This document shows positions 34,534-43,759 of a stretch of 64,000 nt of DNA, in pieces (within the stretch, counting starts at the first letter, position 1; each line of letters opens with the position of its first letter). Under the pieces are notes generated by a model. The model saw only the letters and a program-made list of their open reading frames with translations, made no database searches and had not been told where the DNA came from. The stretch comes from JAGOCV01 sp049445855 (GTDB lineage Bacteria; Pseudomonadota; Gammaproteobacteria; Burkholderiales; Burkholderiaceae_C), in contig NZ_JBMSDV010000004.1 in assembly GCF_049445855.1 (NCBI RefSeq), forward strand, positions 124,001 through 188,000, written 5' to 3'. A program made the position numbers and the translations under genes.

Positions 34534-35517
34534 ATGTGGTCAGGGGTTGCCTTCGCGCTGATGGCGGGGCTGATGTGGGGGCTGGTGTTCGTGGGCCCGT
34601 TGCTGCTGCCGGAATACCCGGCGGCCTTGCACACCTTCGGTCGTTATCTGGCCTTCGGGCTCATTGCGCTGCCGCTGGCGTGGTTCGATCGCACGGAGCT
34701 CCGGCGGCTTTCGCGTGACGATTGGGTCGAGGCGCTGAAGCTGGCCGCCGTCGGCAACATCTTCTATTACCTGTTCCTCTCCAGTGCCATCCAGCGCGCG
34801 GGTGCGCCGCTGCCGACCATGATCATCGGCACGCTGCCCGTCGTGATCGCCATCACCGCCAACCTCGTGAGCCACCAGCGCGATGGCCGGCTGCCGTGGG
34901 GCAAGCTGGCCTTGCCGCTTGGCATCATCCTCGCAGGCATCGCGTGCGTGAACCAGGCCGAGGTGGACGAGTTGCGCAGGCACGGCAGCGAAAGCGGCGG
35001 CGCGCGGTACGCTGTCGGCGCGCTGCTTGCCGTGGGCGCGGTGATCTGCTGGACCTGGTACCCCATCCGCAATGGCCGCTGGATGCGCGCGCACCCGGAC
35101 CGCAACCCGCGCGCGTGGGCGACGGCGCAGGGCCTCACCACACTGCCGCTCGCGCTCGTCGGGTATGCCGGCTTCCTGCTGTGGACAGGCGTGCTGTCGC
35201 CTTCTGCCAGCACGGACACGTTCCCGCTGCCGCTCGGGCCGCGGCCCCTGCATTTCATCGGGCTCATGGTGGCCATCGGCCTGTTCGCGTCATGGCTGGG
35301 CACGCTGTGCTGGAACGCGGCGAGCCAGCGCCTGCCGACGGCGCTGGTCGGCCAGCTCATCGTGTTCGAGACGCTGGCCGCGCTGCTCTATGCCTTCCTG
35401 CTGCGCGGCAGCTGGCCCGGCGCGCTCACACTCGCGGGCATCGTGCTGCTGATCGCCGGCGTCATCGCGGCAGTGCGCATCAAACCCGTGCGCATCAAGC
35501 CGGAGCCGGTGGCATGA
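34534..35517 (+). CDS. EamA/DMT-family transporter
   Basis: This is an inner-membrane transporter of 327 residues with two EamA repeats, about ten helices. It starts MWSGVAFALMAGLMWGLVFV; repeat one has APLPTMIIGTLPVVIAITAN and repeat two LPTALVGQLIVFETLAALLY, where a Glu in the last helix pair is typical. A hydrophilic loop near residues 140-155 separates the halves. Its stop overlaps the ATG of the next gene (ATGA). The substrate is unknown; it is not closely similar to the EamA protein of the phosphonate operon. Confidence 0.85.
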   Translation: MWSGVAFALMAGLMWGLVFVGPLLLPEYPAALHTFGRYLAFGLIALPLAWFDRTELRRLSRDDWVEALKLAAVGNIFYYLFLSSAIQRAGAPLPTMIIGTLPVVIAITANLVSHQRDGRLPWGKLALPLGIILAGIACVNQAEVDELRRHGSESGGARYAVGALLAVGAVICWTWYPIRNGRWMRAHPDRNPRAWATAQGLTTLPLALVGYAGFLLWTGVLSPSASTDTFPLPLGPRPLHFIGLMVAIGLFASWLGTLCWNAASQRLPTALVGQLIVFETLAALLYAFLLRGSWPGALTLAGIVLLIAGVIAAVRIKPVRIKPEPVA

Positions 35518-35930
35518 CGCCGTCCAGGCGCGTCGGCCTCTCGCCCACGGCCGCCTGCCCGTGCGGCAGCGACCGCGAATACGGCGCGTGTTGCGGCCGC
35601 TGGCATGCGGGGCTGAAGGAAGGCGTGCATGCCGATACGCCCGAAGCACTCATGCGTTCGCGCTACAGCGCGTATGTGCTGGGGCTGATCGACTACCTCA
35701 TGGCCACCTGGCACCCGGGCACCGCACCGGGTGATCTGGAACTGCAGCCCATCAAGTGGCTGGGCCTCGAGGTGCGTCACGCCGAGAGCACGGCCGATGC
35801 GGGGGTGGTGGAGTTCGTGGCCCGCCTGCGCACCACGAACGGGCGCGCGGAACGGCTGCACGAGACCAGCCGCTTCGTGCGCGAGCACGGGCGCTGGTAT
35901 TACATCGACGGGCAGTTCGCCGGGGAGTGA
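35514..35930 (+). CDS. YchJ/UPF0225-family SEC-C protein
   Basis: This is a small cytoplasmic protein of 138 residues with an N-terminal SEC-C zinc-binding motif (CPCGSDREYGACCGRWH) followed by the YchJ NTF2-like domain (LMRSRYSAYVLGLIDYLMAT; RLHETSRFVREHGRWYYIDG). Function is unknown; the SEC-C module is often linked to SecA or protein quality control. The start at 35514 is set by the overlap with the transporter stop. Confidence 0.88.
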   Translation: MTPSRRVGLSPTAACPCGSDREYGACCGRWHAGLKEGVHADTPEALMRSRYSAYVLGLIDYLMATWHPGTAPGDLELQPIKWLGLEVRHAESTADAGVVEFVARLRTTNGRAERLHETSRFVREHGRWYYIDGQFAGE

Positions 35931-35937
35931 GCCGCCG

Positions 35938-37290
35938 TCAGTGCTTGCCCGCTGCCGATGTCGCCGCGCGGCGGCGCGCGCGGTTGAAGAGCAGCGTGAG
36001 CATCGTCACGACCACGCCCGACAGCAGGTAGAACGTGACCGACACGAGGCCGAAGCGCTCCGACAGCCACAGCACCACCAGCGGCGCGAACGCCGCGCCG
36101 AACAACCACGCCAGATCGGTGGACAACGCTGCGCCCGTGTAGCGGAAGCGCGGCAGGAAGTTCGATGTGAGCGGGCCTGCCGCCTGCGCGTAAGACAGTC
36201 CCAGCAGGATGGCGCCGCTCAGGATGAACACGTTCTGCCCCGCGATGCTGCGCTCCAGCAGGAAGGGTGCGGCCAGGCTCCACACGCCGATCGCGATGGA
36301 CAGGCTGCCCAGCAGGCGCAGGCGGCTGTAGCGGTCCGACAGCCAGCCCGAGATCGGCATGGCGGCGGCGCACAGCAGCGCGGCGATCACCTCGACCACG
36401 AGCAGCGGGCCGATCGGCCGGCCCCCTTCCAGCAGGATCCACGACAGCGGGAAGAACGTGACGAGGTGGAACAACGCATAGCTGGCCAGCGGCGCGAACG
36501 CACCCAGCAGCAGGTTGCTGCCCTGCTCGCGCAAGAGTTCGGCAGGCTTGCAGGGTTCGAGTTCGCGGGCCTGCAGTTCACGGTCGTATTCGTGCGTGAC
36601 GACGAGGCGCAGCCGTGCGAACAGCGCCACCACGTTGATGGCGAACGCCGCAAAGAACGGATAGCGCCAGCCCCAGGTGATGAACTCTTCGGGGCTGATG
36701 GTGAACCACAGGTACGCGTACAGGCCGGCTGCCACCAGCAGGCCCAGCGGTGCTCCCAGCTGGCCCAGCATGGCGTACCAGCCGCGCTTGTGGCGCGGCG
36801 CATTCAGCGCCAGCAGCGAAGGCAGGCCGTCCCAGGAACCGCCGAGCGCCAGGCCCTGACCGATGCGCAGCAGCGCGAGCAGCAGGCCGGCCCAGGGCGT
36901 CGCTTCTGTGTGAACGGGCAGGATGCCGATACCCACTGTGGATGTACCCAGCATCATCAGCGCGACGGTCAGCTTGGCGCCGCGACCCCAGCGGCGCTGG
37001 ATCTCCATGCCTGCCAGCGTGCCGATGGGGCGCACGCAGAACGCGAGCGCCACCAGCGCAAAGGACATGAGCTGTCCTTCGAGCGGGCTGAGGTACGGGA
37101 AGAAGGCCGCCGGGAAGACCAGGACCGAGGCGATCCCGTAGACAAAGAAGTCGAAATACTCGGAGGAGCGCCCGATCACCACGCCGACGGCGATTTCGCT
37201 CGGGGCCACCGACGGGTTGGACTCGCTGTTGCGCAGTACGGGGGGTACTGCGGAAGGGCTTGTGGGCATTGCCATCTCTGTCGTACTCAT
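35938..37290 (-). CDS. MFS transporter, metabolite:H+ symporter (MHS) type
   Basis: This is an inner-membrane symporter of 450 residues, 12 helices, from the family that imports carboxylates, osmolytes or similar metabolites. Features are the first-helix GRSSEYFDFFVYGIASVLVF, motif A-like CVRPIGTLAGMEIQRRWGRG, and GLALGGSWDGLPSLLALNAP in helix 4. The large loop after helix 6 (TRANSPORT-typical HEYDRELQARELEP region) precedes the C-terminal half. It lies alone on the minus strand, convergent with the YchJ gene by seven bases and divergent from cyoA. Confidence 0.85.
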   Translation of the reverse strand: MSTTEMAMPTSPSAVPPVLRNSESNPSVAPSEIAVGVVIGRSSEYFDFFVYGIASVLVFPAAFFPYLSPLEGQLMSFALVALAFCVRPIGTLAGMEIQRRWGRGAKLTVALMMLGTSTVGIGILPVHTEATPWAGLLLALLRIGQGLALGGSWDGLPSLLALNAPRHKRGWYAMLGQLGAPLGLLVAAGLYAYLWFTISPEEFITWGWRYPFFAAFAINVVALFARLRLVVTHEYDRELQARELEPCKPAELLREQGSNLLLGAFAPLASYALFHLVTFFPLSWILLEGGRPIGPLLVVEVIAALLCAAAMPISGWLSDRYSRLRLLGSLSIAIGVWSLAAPFLLERSIAGQNVFILSGAILLGLSYAQAAGPLTSNFLPRFRYTGAALSTDLAWLFGAAFAPLVVLWLSERFGLVSVTFYLLSGVVVTMLTLLFNRARRRAATSAAGKH

Positions 37291-37361
37291 TTACTTTTCA
37301 CCCCTAGGTAAAGCGGGTCCAGGCAGTTACAAGCTAAGCCCTGGGACAAAATGTCCAATCG

Positions 37362-37375
37362 TTGATAGCGGTCAA
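37362..37375. promoter_or_regulatory. FNR/ANR-like box upstream of cyoA
   Basis: The sequence ttgat-agcg-gtcaa matches the FNR consensus TTGAT-N4-ATCAA except for one base. It lies 60-73 bases before the cyoA ATG, in the 144-base gap that also holds a small ggaca-aaa-tgtcc hairpin (37344-37356). An oxygen-responsive regulator would be expected to repress a low-affinity oxidase from such a site. Confidence 0.5.
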
Positions 37376-37434
37376 TGTAAGTACAGTTTTCAGGCTCCGG
37401 CAATTCTCGTTTACCCCGGCTAGAGGCAGAAATC

Positions 37435-38514
37435 ATGGCTCACCCTCGACATCAACAGGCTGTAATGCGGTCTCCGCTGCTGCGGCTCACTATGCTCGCG
37501 CTGGCTGCAGCCGTGCTGTCCGGTTGCAATATGGTGGTGATGAAACCGTCCGGTTACATCGCCCAGCAGCAGGCCAACCTGATCGTACAGGCCACGGTGC
37601 TGATGTTGATCATCATCATCCCTGTCATCCTGCTGACGCTTTTCTTCGCTTGGCGCTATCGCGCCTCCAACACCGAAGCCGACTACCAGCCCGAATGGGA
37701 CCACTCCACCCGGCTCGAACTCCTCATCTGGGGCGCGCCGCTGCTCATCATCATCGTGCTGGGCGCCATCACCTGGGTCAGCACCCACAAGCTCGACCCG
37801 TACCGGCCGCTCGAACGCATCGACGCGAAGCGCGAAGTACCCGCCGAAGTGAAGCCGCTCGTGGTGCAGGTCGTCGCGCTCGACTGGAAGTGGCTGTTCC
37901 TCTACCCCGAGCAGGGCGTCGCCTCGGTCAACGAACTCGCGCTGCCGGTGGACCGGCCGGTGCAGTTCCGCATCACTTCCTCCACGGTGATGAATGCGTT
38001 CTACATCCCCGAAATGGCCGGCATGATCTACGCCATGCCCGCCATGGAAACCAAACTCCACGGCGTGCTCAACCGGACGGGTGAATTCCGCGGCATCTCG
38101 GCCAACTTCAGCGGCGACGGCTTCTCCGGCATGAACTTCGCCGTGAAAAGCCTGGCCGACGAAGACTTCAGGCGCTGGATCGACACCGCGCGCAAGGCCG
38201 AAGCCGGCATGCTCAGCCGCGCCGGCTACCTCGAACTCGAAAAGCCGAGCCATCGCGTGCCCGTGGCGCACTACGCCTCGGTCGACAAGGGCCTGTACGA
38301 CGCCATCGTCAACCGCTGTGTCGACACCGCCCGCATGTGCGCGGCCGACATGATGGCCATCGACGAACGTGGCGGCGGCGGCAAGGGCGCGGTGGCCGGC
38401 CTGACCAACCGTCCGGCTTCCACCCTCTACGGCCTGAAGGACCGCATGGTCGTCGCTGCGCTGTGCACGCCTGAAAACCCGAGCGGCACGCCCGTCGCCA
38501 CCCTCATCCGATAA
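37435..38514 (+). CDS. cyoA: Cytochrome o ubiquinol oxidase subunit II
   Basis: This is the lipoprotein-like subunit of the bo3 quinol oxidase in the inner membrane. The protein has 359 residues. The lipobox is VLSGC with C31; two transmembrane helices follow at about 48-68 and 90-110, and the periplasmic cupredoxin domain is at about 130-260 (VVALDWKWLFLYPEQGVASV; FYIPEMAGMIYAMPAMETKL). CuA ligands are absent, as in quinol oxidases. The start is the ATG at 37435; an ATG ten codons later is an alternative that would also keep the lipobox. It is the first gene of cyoABCD. Confidence 0.95.
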   Translation: MAHPRHQQAVMRSPLLRLTMLALAAAVLSGCNMVVMKPSGYIAQQQANLIVQATVLMLIIIIPVILLTLFFAWRYRASNTEADYQPEWDHSTRLELLIWGAPLLIIIVLGAITWVSTHKLDPYRPLERIDAKREVPAEVKPLVVQVVALDWKWLFLYPEQGVASVNELALPVDRPVQFRITSSTVMNAFYIPEMAGMIYAMPAMETKLHGVLNRTGEFRGISANFSGDGFSGMNFAVKSLADEDFRRWIDTARKAEAGMLSRAGYLELEKPSHRVPVAHYASVDKGLYDAIVNRCVDTARMCAADMMAIDERGGGGKGAVAGLTNRPASTLYGLKDRMVVAALCTPENPSGTPVATLIR

Positions 38515-38524
38515 GAAGAACGCC

Positions 38525-40525
38525 ATGACTGCCGATCTCCAGCACCTCATCTTCGGGCGGCTCACGCTCGAGGCCATTCCGTACCACGACCCCATCCTCG
38601 TCGCGACCTTCGCCGGCGTGGTGCTCGGCGGCCTTTTCGTACTCGGCTTCGTCACGAAGATGGGCTGGTGGGGCACGCTGTGGCGCGACTGGATCTGCTC
38701 CATCGACCACAAGCGCATCGGCATCATGTACATCATCCTCGGGCTGGTGATGCTGCTGCGCGGCTTTGCCGACGCGATCATGATGCGGCTGCAGCAGGCC
38801 ATCGCCTTCGGCGACAACCTCGGCTACCTGCCGCCGCACCACTACGACCAGATCTTCACCGCGCACGGCGTGATCATGATCTTCTTCGTCGCCATGCCGC
38901 TGGTGACGGGTTTCATGAACTACGTGGTACCGCTGCAGATCGGAGCGCGCGACGTCGCCTTCCCCTTCCTCAACAACTTCAGTTTCTGGATGACCGTGGG
39001 CGGTGCCGTGCTGGTGATGATGTCGCTGTTCGTCGGCGAATTCGCGCGCACCGGCTGGCTGGCGTACCCGCCGCTCTCGGGCATCCTCAGCAGTCCGGGG
39101 GTCGGGGTCGACTACTACCTCTGGGCGCTGCAGGTCGCGGGGGTCGGGACGACGCTCTCGGGCATCAACCTGATCGCCACGATTGTGAAGATGCGCGCGC
39201 CCGGCATGTCGTTCATGAAGATGCCCGTCTTCACCTGGACGTCGCTGTGCACCAACGTGCTGATCGTCGCCACCTTCCCCGTGCTCACCGCGACGCTCGC
39301 ACTGCTCACGGCCGACCGGTATCTCGGCACCAACTTCTTCACGAACGATCTCGGCGGCAACCCGATGATGTACGTGAACCTCATCTGGATCTGGGGCCAC
39401 CCCGAGGTGTACATCCTCGTGCTGCCGGTGTTCGGCATCTTCTCGGAAGTCGTCTCCACCTTCAGCCGCAAGCGCCTGTTCGGCTACGCGTCGATGGTCT
39501 ACGCGACGGTGGTGATCACCATCCTGTCGTACCTCGTGTGGCTGCACCACTTCTTCACCATGGGTTCGGGCGCGAGCGTGAACGCCTTCTTCGGCATCAC
39601 GACGATGATCATCTCCATACCGACCGGGGCGAAGATGTTCAACTGGCTCTTCACCATGTACAAGGGCCGCATCAAGTTCGAGCTGCCCATGATGTGGACC
39701 GTCGGCTTCATGGTGACCTTCGTCGTCGGCGGCATGACGGGCGTGCTGCTCGCCGTGCCGGCTGCCGACTTCGTGCTGCACAACAGCCTGTTCCTCGTCG
39801 CGCACTTCCACAACGTGATCATCGGCGGCGTGCTGTTCGGCCTGCTGGCCGGCATCAACTACTGGTTCCCCAAGGCCTTCGGTTTCCGGCTCGATCCGTT
39901 CTGGGGCAAGCTGTCGTTCTGGCTGTGGCTCGTGGGCTTCTGGGTCGCGTTCATGCCGCTGTACGTGCTGGGCCTGATGGGGGTGACGCGCCGCGTCAGC
40001 CATTTCGAAGACCATTCGCTGCAGATCTGGTTCCAGATCGCCGCGCTCGGCGCGTTCATCATTGCCCTGGGCATCGCCGCGATGCTGGTGCAGTTCGTGG
40101 TGAGCTACCTCCGCCGCGACCAGCTGCGCGACACCACCGGCGACATCTGGGACGGCCGCACGCTCGAATGGTCCACCAGCTCGCCGCCGCCCGACTACAA
40201 CTTCGCCTTCACGCCCGTCGTGCGTGACCTCGACGCCTGGCGCGACATGAAGGACAACGGCGCAGTGCAGCCCATGACCGGCTTCAGACCGATCCACATG
40301 CCGAAGAACACGGCGGCGGGTGTCGTCATCGCCGGGCTGTCCACGGCGCTCGGCTTCGCGCTCATCTGGCACATGTGGGTGCCGGTCGTGCTGCTGTTCA
40401 TCGCCACCGTGGTCGCGTCGATCATCCACACGTTCAACTACAACCGCGACTATCACATCCCGGCGGCAGACGTCGAGAGCACCGAGCGTGCACGCCAGGC
40501 CGCGCTCGCGGCCCAGGCTGCCTGA
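38525..40525 (+). CDS. cyoB: Cytochrome o ubiquinol oxidase subunit I
   Basis: This is the catalytic haem-copper subunit that reduces oxygen and pumps protons, 666 residues, about 15 helices. Haem and copper ligands are visible: the His of FTAHGVIMIFF (low-spin haem), WGHPEVYILVLPVFG (CuB His and the cross-linked Tyr), the HH pair of WLHHFFTMG, and HFHNVIIGG (high-spin and low-spin haem ligands). It starts 10 bases after cyoA and is followed by cyoC. Confidence 0.97.
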   Translation: MTADLQHLIFGRLTLEAIPYHDPILVATFAGVVLGGLFVLGFVTKMGWWGTLWRDWICSIDHKRIGIMYIILGLVMLLRGFADAIMMRLQQAIAFGDNLGYLPPHHYDQIFTAHGVIMIFFVAMPLVTGFMNYVVPLQIGARDVAFPFLNNFSFWMTVGGAVLVMMSLFVGEFARTGWLAYPPLSGILSSPGVGVDYYLWALQVAGVGTTLSGINLIATIVKMRAPGMSFMKMPVFTWTSLCTNVLIVATFPVLTATLALLTADRYLGTNFFTNDLGGNPMMYVNLIWIWGHPEVYILVLPVFGIFSEVVSTFSRKRLFGYASMVYATVVITILSYLVWLHHFFTMGSGASVNAFFGITTMIISIPTGAKMFNWLFTMYKGRIKFELPMMWTVGFMVTFVVGGMTGVLLAVPAADFVLHNSLFLVAHFHNVIIGGVLFGLLAGINYWFPKAFGFRLDPFWGKLSFWLWLVGFWVAFMPLYVLGLMGVTRRVSHFEDHSLQIWFQIAALGAFIIALGIAAMLVQFVVSYLRRDQLRDTTGDIWDGRTLEWSTSSPPPDYNFAFTPVVRDLDAWRDMKDNGAVQPMTGFRPIHMPKNTAAGVVIAGLSTALGFALIWHMWVPVVLLFIATVVASIIHTFNYNRDYHIPAADVESTERARQAALAAQAA

Positions 40526-40546
40526 TCCGCGCAGAAGAAGAATTCC

Positions 40547-41176
40547 ATGAACCCAACCGCCACTCTCGACCCGCAGGGCAACGGCGCACCGCCGGTGTTC
40601 TACGACACGGGTGACCACCACCCGCCCAGCAGCACCTACCTGGGCTTCTGGCTCTACCTGATGAGCGACTGCCTCATCTTCGCCGTGCTGTTCGCGGTGT
40701 ATGCGGTGCTCGGCCGCTCGTATGCCGCCGGGCCGTCGGGTGCCGACCTGTTCAACCTGAAGATCGTCGCGGTCAACACCGGATTGCTGCTGCTGTCTTC
40801 CATCACCTACGGCTTCGCGATGCTGGCCATGCTGAAGAACCGCTTGCCGCAGGTGCTGGGCTGGCTGGCCGTCACCGGCGTGCTGGGCCTCGGCTTCGTC
40901 TCGCTCGAAATCTACGAGTTCGTCGAGCTCATCCACGAGGGTGCCGGCCCGGGCCGCAGTGCGTTCCTCTCGTCGTTCTTCACGCTGGTGGGCACGCACG
41001 GCCTGCACGTGAGCTTCGGCATCGTCTGGCTCGTCACGCTGATGCTGCAGCTGCGCAAGACCGGCCTCACGTCGGCCAACAAGCGCCGTCTGGTGTGCCT
41101 GTCGATGTTCTGGCACTTCCTGGACCTGATCTGGATCGGCGTCTTCAGCTTCGTCTATCTCATGGGGGTGCTGTGA
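40547..41176 (+). CDS. cyoC: Cytochrome o ubiquinol oxidase subunit III
   Basis: This is a five-helix inner-membrane subunit of the bo3 oxidase, 209 residues. Signature segments are STYLGFWLYLMSDCLIFAVL at the first helix and LVGTHGLHVSFGIVWLVTLM, then HFLDLIWIGVFSFVYLMGVL at the end. Its stop TGA overlaps the cyoD ATG by one base. Confidence 0.96.
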   Translation: MNPTATLDPQGNGAPPVFYDTGDHHPPSSTYLGFWLYLMSDCLIFAVLFAVYAVLGRSYAAGPSGADLFNLKIVAVNTGLLLLSSITYGFAMLAMLKNRLPQVLGWLAVTGVLGLGFVSLEIYEFVELIHEGAGPGRSAFLSSFFTLVGTHGLHVSFGIVWLVTLMLQLRKTGLTSANKRRLVCLSMFWHFLDLIWIGVFSFVYLMGVL

Positions 41177-41619
41177 TGGCGCACGCACACGAACTCGACC
41201 ACGACGACAGCGGCTATCACGCCACGCTGGGCGGCTACATCAAGGGTTTCATCCTCGCGGCCATCCTCACCATCATCCCGTTCGCGCTGGTGATGCTGAA
41301 AGTGCCCGTGTCGCCGCGTCTGCTGGCAGCCGGCATCCTGCTGTTCGCGGTCGTGCAGATGGTGGTGCACCTCGTGTACTTCCTGCACCTGAACACGACG
41401 GCAGAAGGTGGCTGGAACCTGCTGGCCGCAGGGTTCACGGTCGGCATCCTCGTCATCATGATGGCGGGTACCACCTGGGTCATGTACAACATGAACACCA
41501 ACATGATGCCGGCCATGGAGCACGAGAACATGCCCGGTGTTCCTGCGGCAAGGCAGCCCGATGCAGTTGCGCCGGCAGCCGCACCGCCCACACAGGCACC
41601 GGCCAGCAAGACCCCGTGA
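41176..41619 (+). CDS. cyoD: Cytochrome o ubiquinol oxidase subunit IV
   Basis: This is a three-helix accessory subunit of 147 residues that stabilises the oxidase. The core is typical (LGGYIKGFILAAILTIIPFA; LFAVVQMVVHLVYFLHLNTT; GILVIMMAGTTWVMYNMNTN). The C-terminus has an Ala/Pro-rich tail of about 30 residues not found in short homologues. The stop overlaps the SURF1 start (GTGA). No cyoE (haem O synthase) follows, so it must be encoded elsewhere. Confidence 0.94.
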   Translation: MAHAHELDHDDSGYHATLGGYIKGFILAAILTIIPFALVMLKVPVSPRLLAAGILLFAVVQMVVHLVYFLHLNTTAEGGWNLLAAGFTVGILVIMMAGTTWVMYNMNTNMMPAMEHENMPGVPAARQPDAVAPAAAPPTQAPASKTP

Positions 41620-42404
41620 CGGACGCGACCACCCTCCGCCCGCGTGCCATCGGGCGCTGGGGGTGGCTGTTCCTCGCCCTGCTCGGGCTGTCATCCGCAG
41701 GTTTTGCCGCGCTGGGCATCTGGCAGGTGCAACGCCTGTCGTGGAAGACGGACCTCATCGAACGCGTCGAAGCCCGCACGCGCGCGCAACCCGTTGCGGT
41801 GCCCGCGCCCGCACTGTGGCCCACGGTCAACGCCGCTGCACATGAATACCTGCGCGTGCAGTTGCAGGGCCAATGGAAGCAGACGCCTGCTGGTGGCAAG
41901 CCGGCCGACATCTGGGTGCGCACCGGCAGCGAGCTCGGGTGGGGTTACTGGCTCATGAGTCCGCTGCAGACGAGCGAAGGCTTCTGGGTGATCGTGAACC
42001 GCGGCTTCGTGCCGGCCGAACAGCGCAGTGCGGTCGCCGCACAAATGCAGAACACAGTGCAGGCCGCAGCGCCGGGTGACGTGCGCATCACCGGCCTGCT
42101 GCGCATGAGCGAGGCATCGCGCCTGTTGCGCGCCAATGATCTCGAACAAGGCCGCTGGGCCGCACGCGACGTACCTGTCATGGCGCAGGCGATGGGCCTC
42201 GGTGCCGGGCAGGTTGCGCCCTTCTTTGTCGACGCATCCGCGGAAACCGCAACAACGGCAACCGCCCGGCCCGAGTGGCCGCGCCCCGGTCTCACCGTCG
42301 TCCGCTTCAGCAACAATCACCTATCGTATGCATTGACCTGGTTCGCCCTGGCCGCGCTGTGCGCCGGTGGCTGCTGGCTCCTGCTGCGTGCCAGAAATTC
42401 CTGA
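41616..42404 (+). CDS. SURF1-family oxidase assembly protein
   Basis: This is an inner-membrane protein of 262 residues that helps assemble haem-copper oxidases. It has a first helix near 15-35 (FLALLGLSSAGFAALGIWQV followed by QRLSWK), a periplasmic domain with EYLRVQLQGQW and GFWVIVNRGFVPAEQR, and a last helix (YALTWFALAALCAGGCWLLL). These are the SURF1 hallmarks. The start is a GTG overlapping the cyoD stop. Its location directly behind cyoABCD shows it serves this oxidase. Confidence 0.9.
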   Translation: MTDATTLRPRAIGRWGWLFLALLGLSSAGFAALGIWQVQRLSWKTDLIERVEARTRAQPVAVPAPALWPTVNAAAHEYLRVQLQGQWKQTPAGGKPADIWVRTGSELGWGYWLMSPLQTSEGFWVIVNRGFVPAEQRSAVAAQMQNTVQAAAPGDVRITGLLRMSEASRLLRANDLEQGRWAARDVPVMAQAMGLGAGQVAPFFVDASAETATTATARPEWPRPGLTVVRFSNNHLSYALTWFALAALCAGGCWLLLRARNS

Positions 42405-42417
42405 TGCAACTTTCCTG

Positions 42418-43752
42418 ATGCCCAACACCGCGTTCGCTGCGTCTGCCGTCCGCCCGGCCTACGGCGAAGAAGCCGTCGCGCTCGAACGGCTCACGCGTGC
42501 GCGCAACCTGCTGCAGCTGGTGCAGATGCGCTGGATGGCCGTGCTCGGCCAGGTGCTCACCATCCTCGTCGTGCAGTACGGCCTGGGCATCGCGCTGCCG
42601 ATGGTGCAGATGCTCACGCTGCTCGGCGTGCTCAGCGTGGTCAACCTCGTCAGCACATGGCGCGCGCGCACGGCCAGCGAACTCGCTGACTCGGAGCTGT
42701 TCGGCATCCTGCTGATCGACGTGGCCGTGCTCACGGGGCAGCTCTACTTTGCAGGCGGCAGCGCCAATCCCTTCGTGTACCTGTACCTGCTGCAGGTGGT
42801 GCTGGGCGCGGTGCTGATGAGCGCGCCCTACGGCTGGGCGCTGGTGGCGGTGACGTCGCTGTGCGCCGTGGCGCTGCACCTGTGGCACTGGCCGCTGGCC
42901 ATGCCCGGAGGCGAAGGCAGCGAAGGCGTCGGGCTCATTCCCTACTACTTCGAAGGGCTGGTCATCTGCTTCCTGATCAATGCGGCGTTGCTCGTCATCT
43001 TCGTCGGCCGCATTGCCAGCAACAACCGCCAGCGCGACGACGCGCTCGCCCGCATGCGCCAGCAGGCGGCCGAGGCCGAACACATCCTGCGCATGGGCCT
43101 GCTCGCGTCCGGCGCGGCGCACGAACTCAGCACGCCGCTGGCCACGCTCTCCGTCATCCTGGGCGACTGGGCACGCATGGCGCCCTTTGCTGCCGAGCCG
43201 GAACTGCGCGAGGAAATCGAGCGCATGCAGGTGCAGGTGGATCGCTGCAAGCGCATCGTCACCGGCATCCTTCAGACGGCGGGCGAAGCACGCGCCGAAA
43301 CGCTGGAGCAGATGACCGTGCGCGAACTGCTCGAAGACGTGCTCGCCAACTGGCGGCAGACCCGCGCCTGCCGCTCGCTGCAGGCCGTGCTGGACGACGG
43401 ACTGGACACACCCATCATGGCCGACGGCACGCTGCGCCAGATGGTGGACAACGTGCTCGACAACGCGCTCGAAGCCAATGCCGACGGCGAAATCCGCGTG
43501 CTGGTGAGCAGCGCGGACGACCAGCTCGTCATCCGCGTGCTGGACGAGGGCCCGGGCTTTCCGCCGGCCATGCTCGAACAACTCGGCAAGCCCTACCAGT
43601 CCACCAAGGGCCGGCCCGGCAGCGGGCTGGGCCTGTTCCTCTCGGTCAACGTCGCACGCACGCTGGGCGGCCGGCTCGAAGCCAGAAACCTCGATCCTGT
43701 CGGGGCTGAAGTGAGCATCGTGCTGCCGATGCGTGCATTGATGCCAAAGTGA
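42418..43752 (+). CDS. regB: Redox-sensing histidine kinase, RegB/PrrB-like
   Basis: This is a membrane sensor kinase of 444 residues. Six helices occupy about residues 35-198; between helices 3 and 4 lies GGSANPF (113-119), the quinone-binding motif of RegB. The phosphorylated His is H235 in GAAHELSTPLATLSV, with the RegB-type H-box. C277 (VDRCKRIVTGIL) is at the position of the redox-active Cys of RegB. The ATPase domain has the N-box MVDNVLDNALEANADG, DEGPGFPP and GSGLGLFLSVNVA. It follows the oxidase genes by 13 bases and precedes the response regulator by 7, so oxidase and sensor are probably cotranscribed. Confidence 0.88.
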   Translation: MPNTAFAASAVRPAYGEEAVALERLTRARNLLQLVQMRWMAVLGQVLTILVVQYGLGIALPMVQMLTLLGVLSVVNLVSTWRARTASELADSELFGILLIDVAVLTGQLYFAGGSANPFVYLYLLQVVLGAVLMSAPYGWALVAVTSLCAVALHLWHWPLAMPGGEGSEGVGLIPYYFEGLVICFLINAALLVIFVGRIASNNRQRDDALARMRQQAAEAEHILRMGLLASGAAHELSTPLATLSVILGDWARMAPFAAEPELREEIERMQVQVDRCKRIVTGILQTAGEARAETLEQMTVRELLEDVLANWRQTRACRSLQAVLDDGLDTPIMADGTLRQMVDNVLDNALEANADGEIRVLVSSADDQLVIRVLDEGPGFPPAMLEQLGKPYQSTKGRPGSGLGLFLSVNVARTLGGRLEARNLDPVGAEVSIVLPMRALMPK

Positions 43753-43759
43753 TGCCCGC

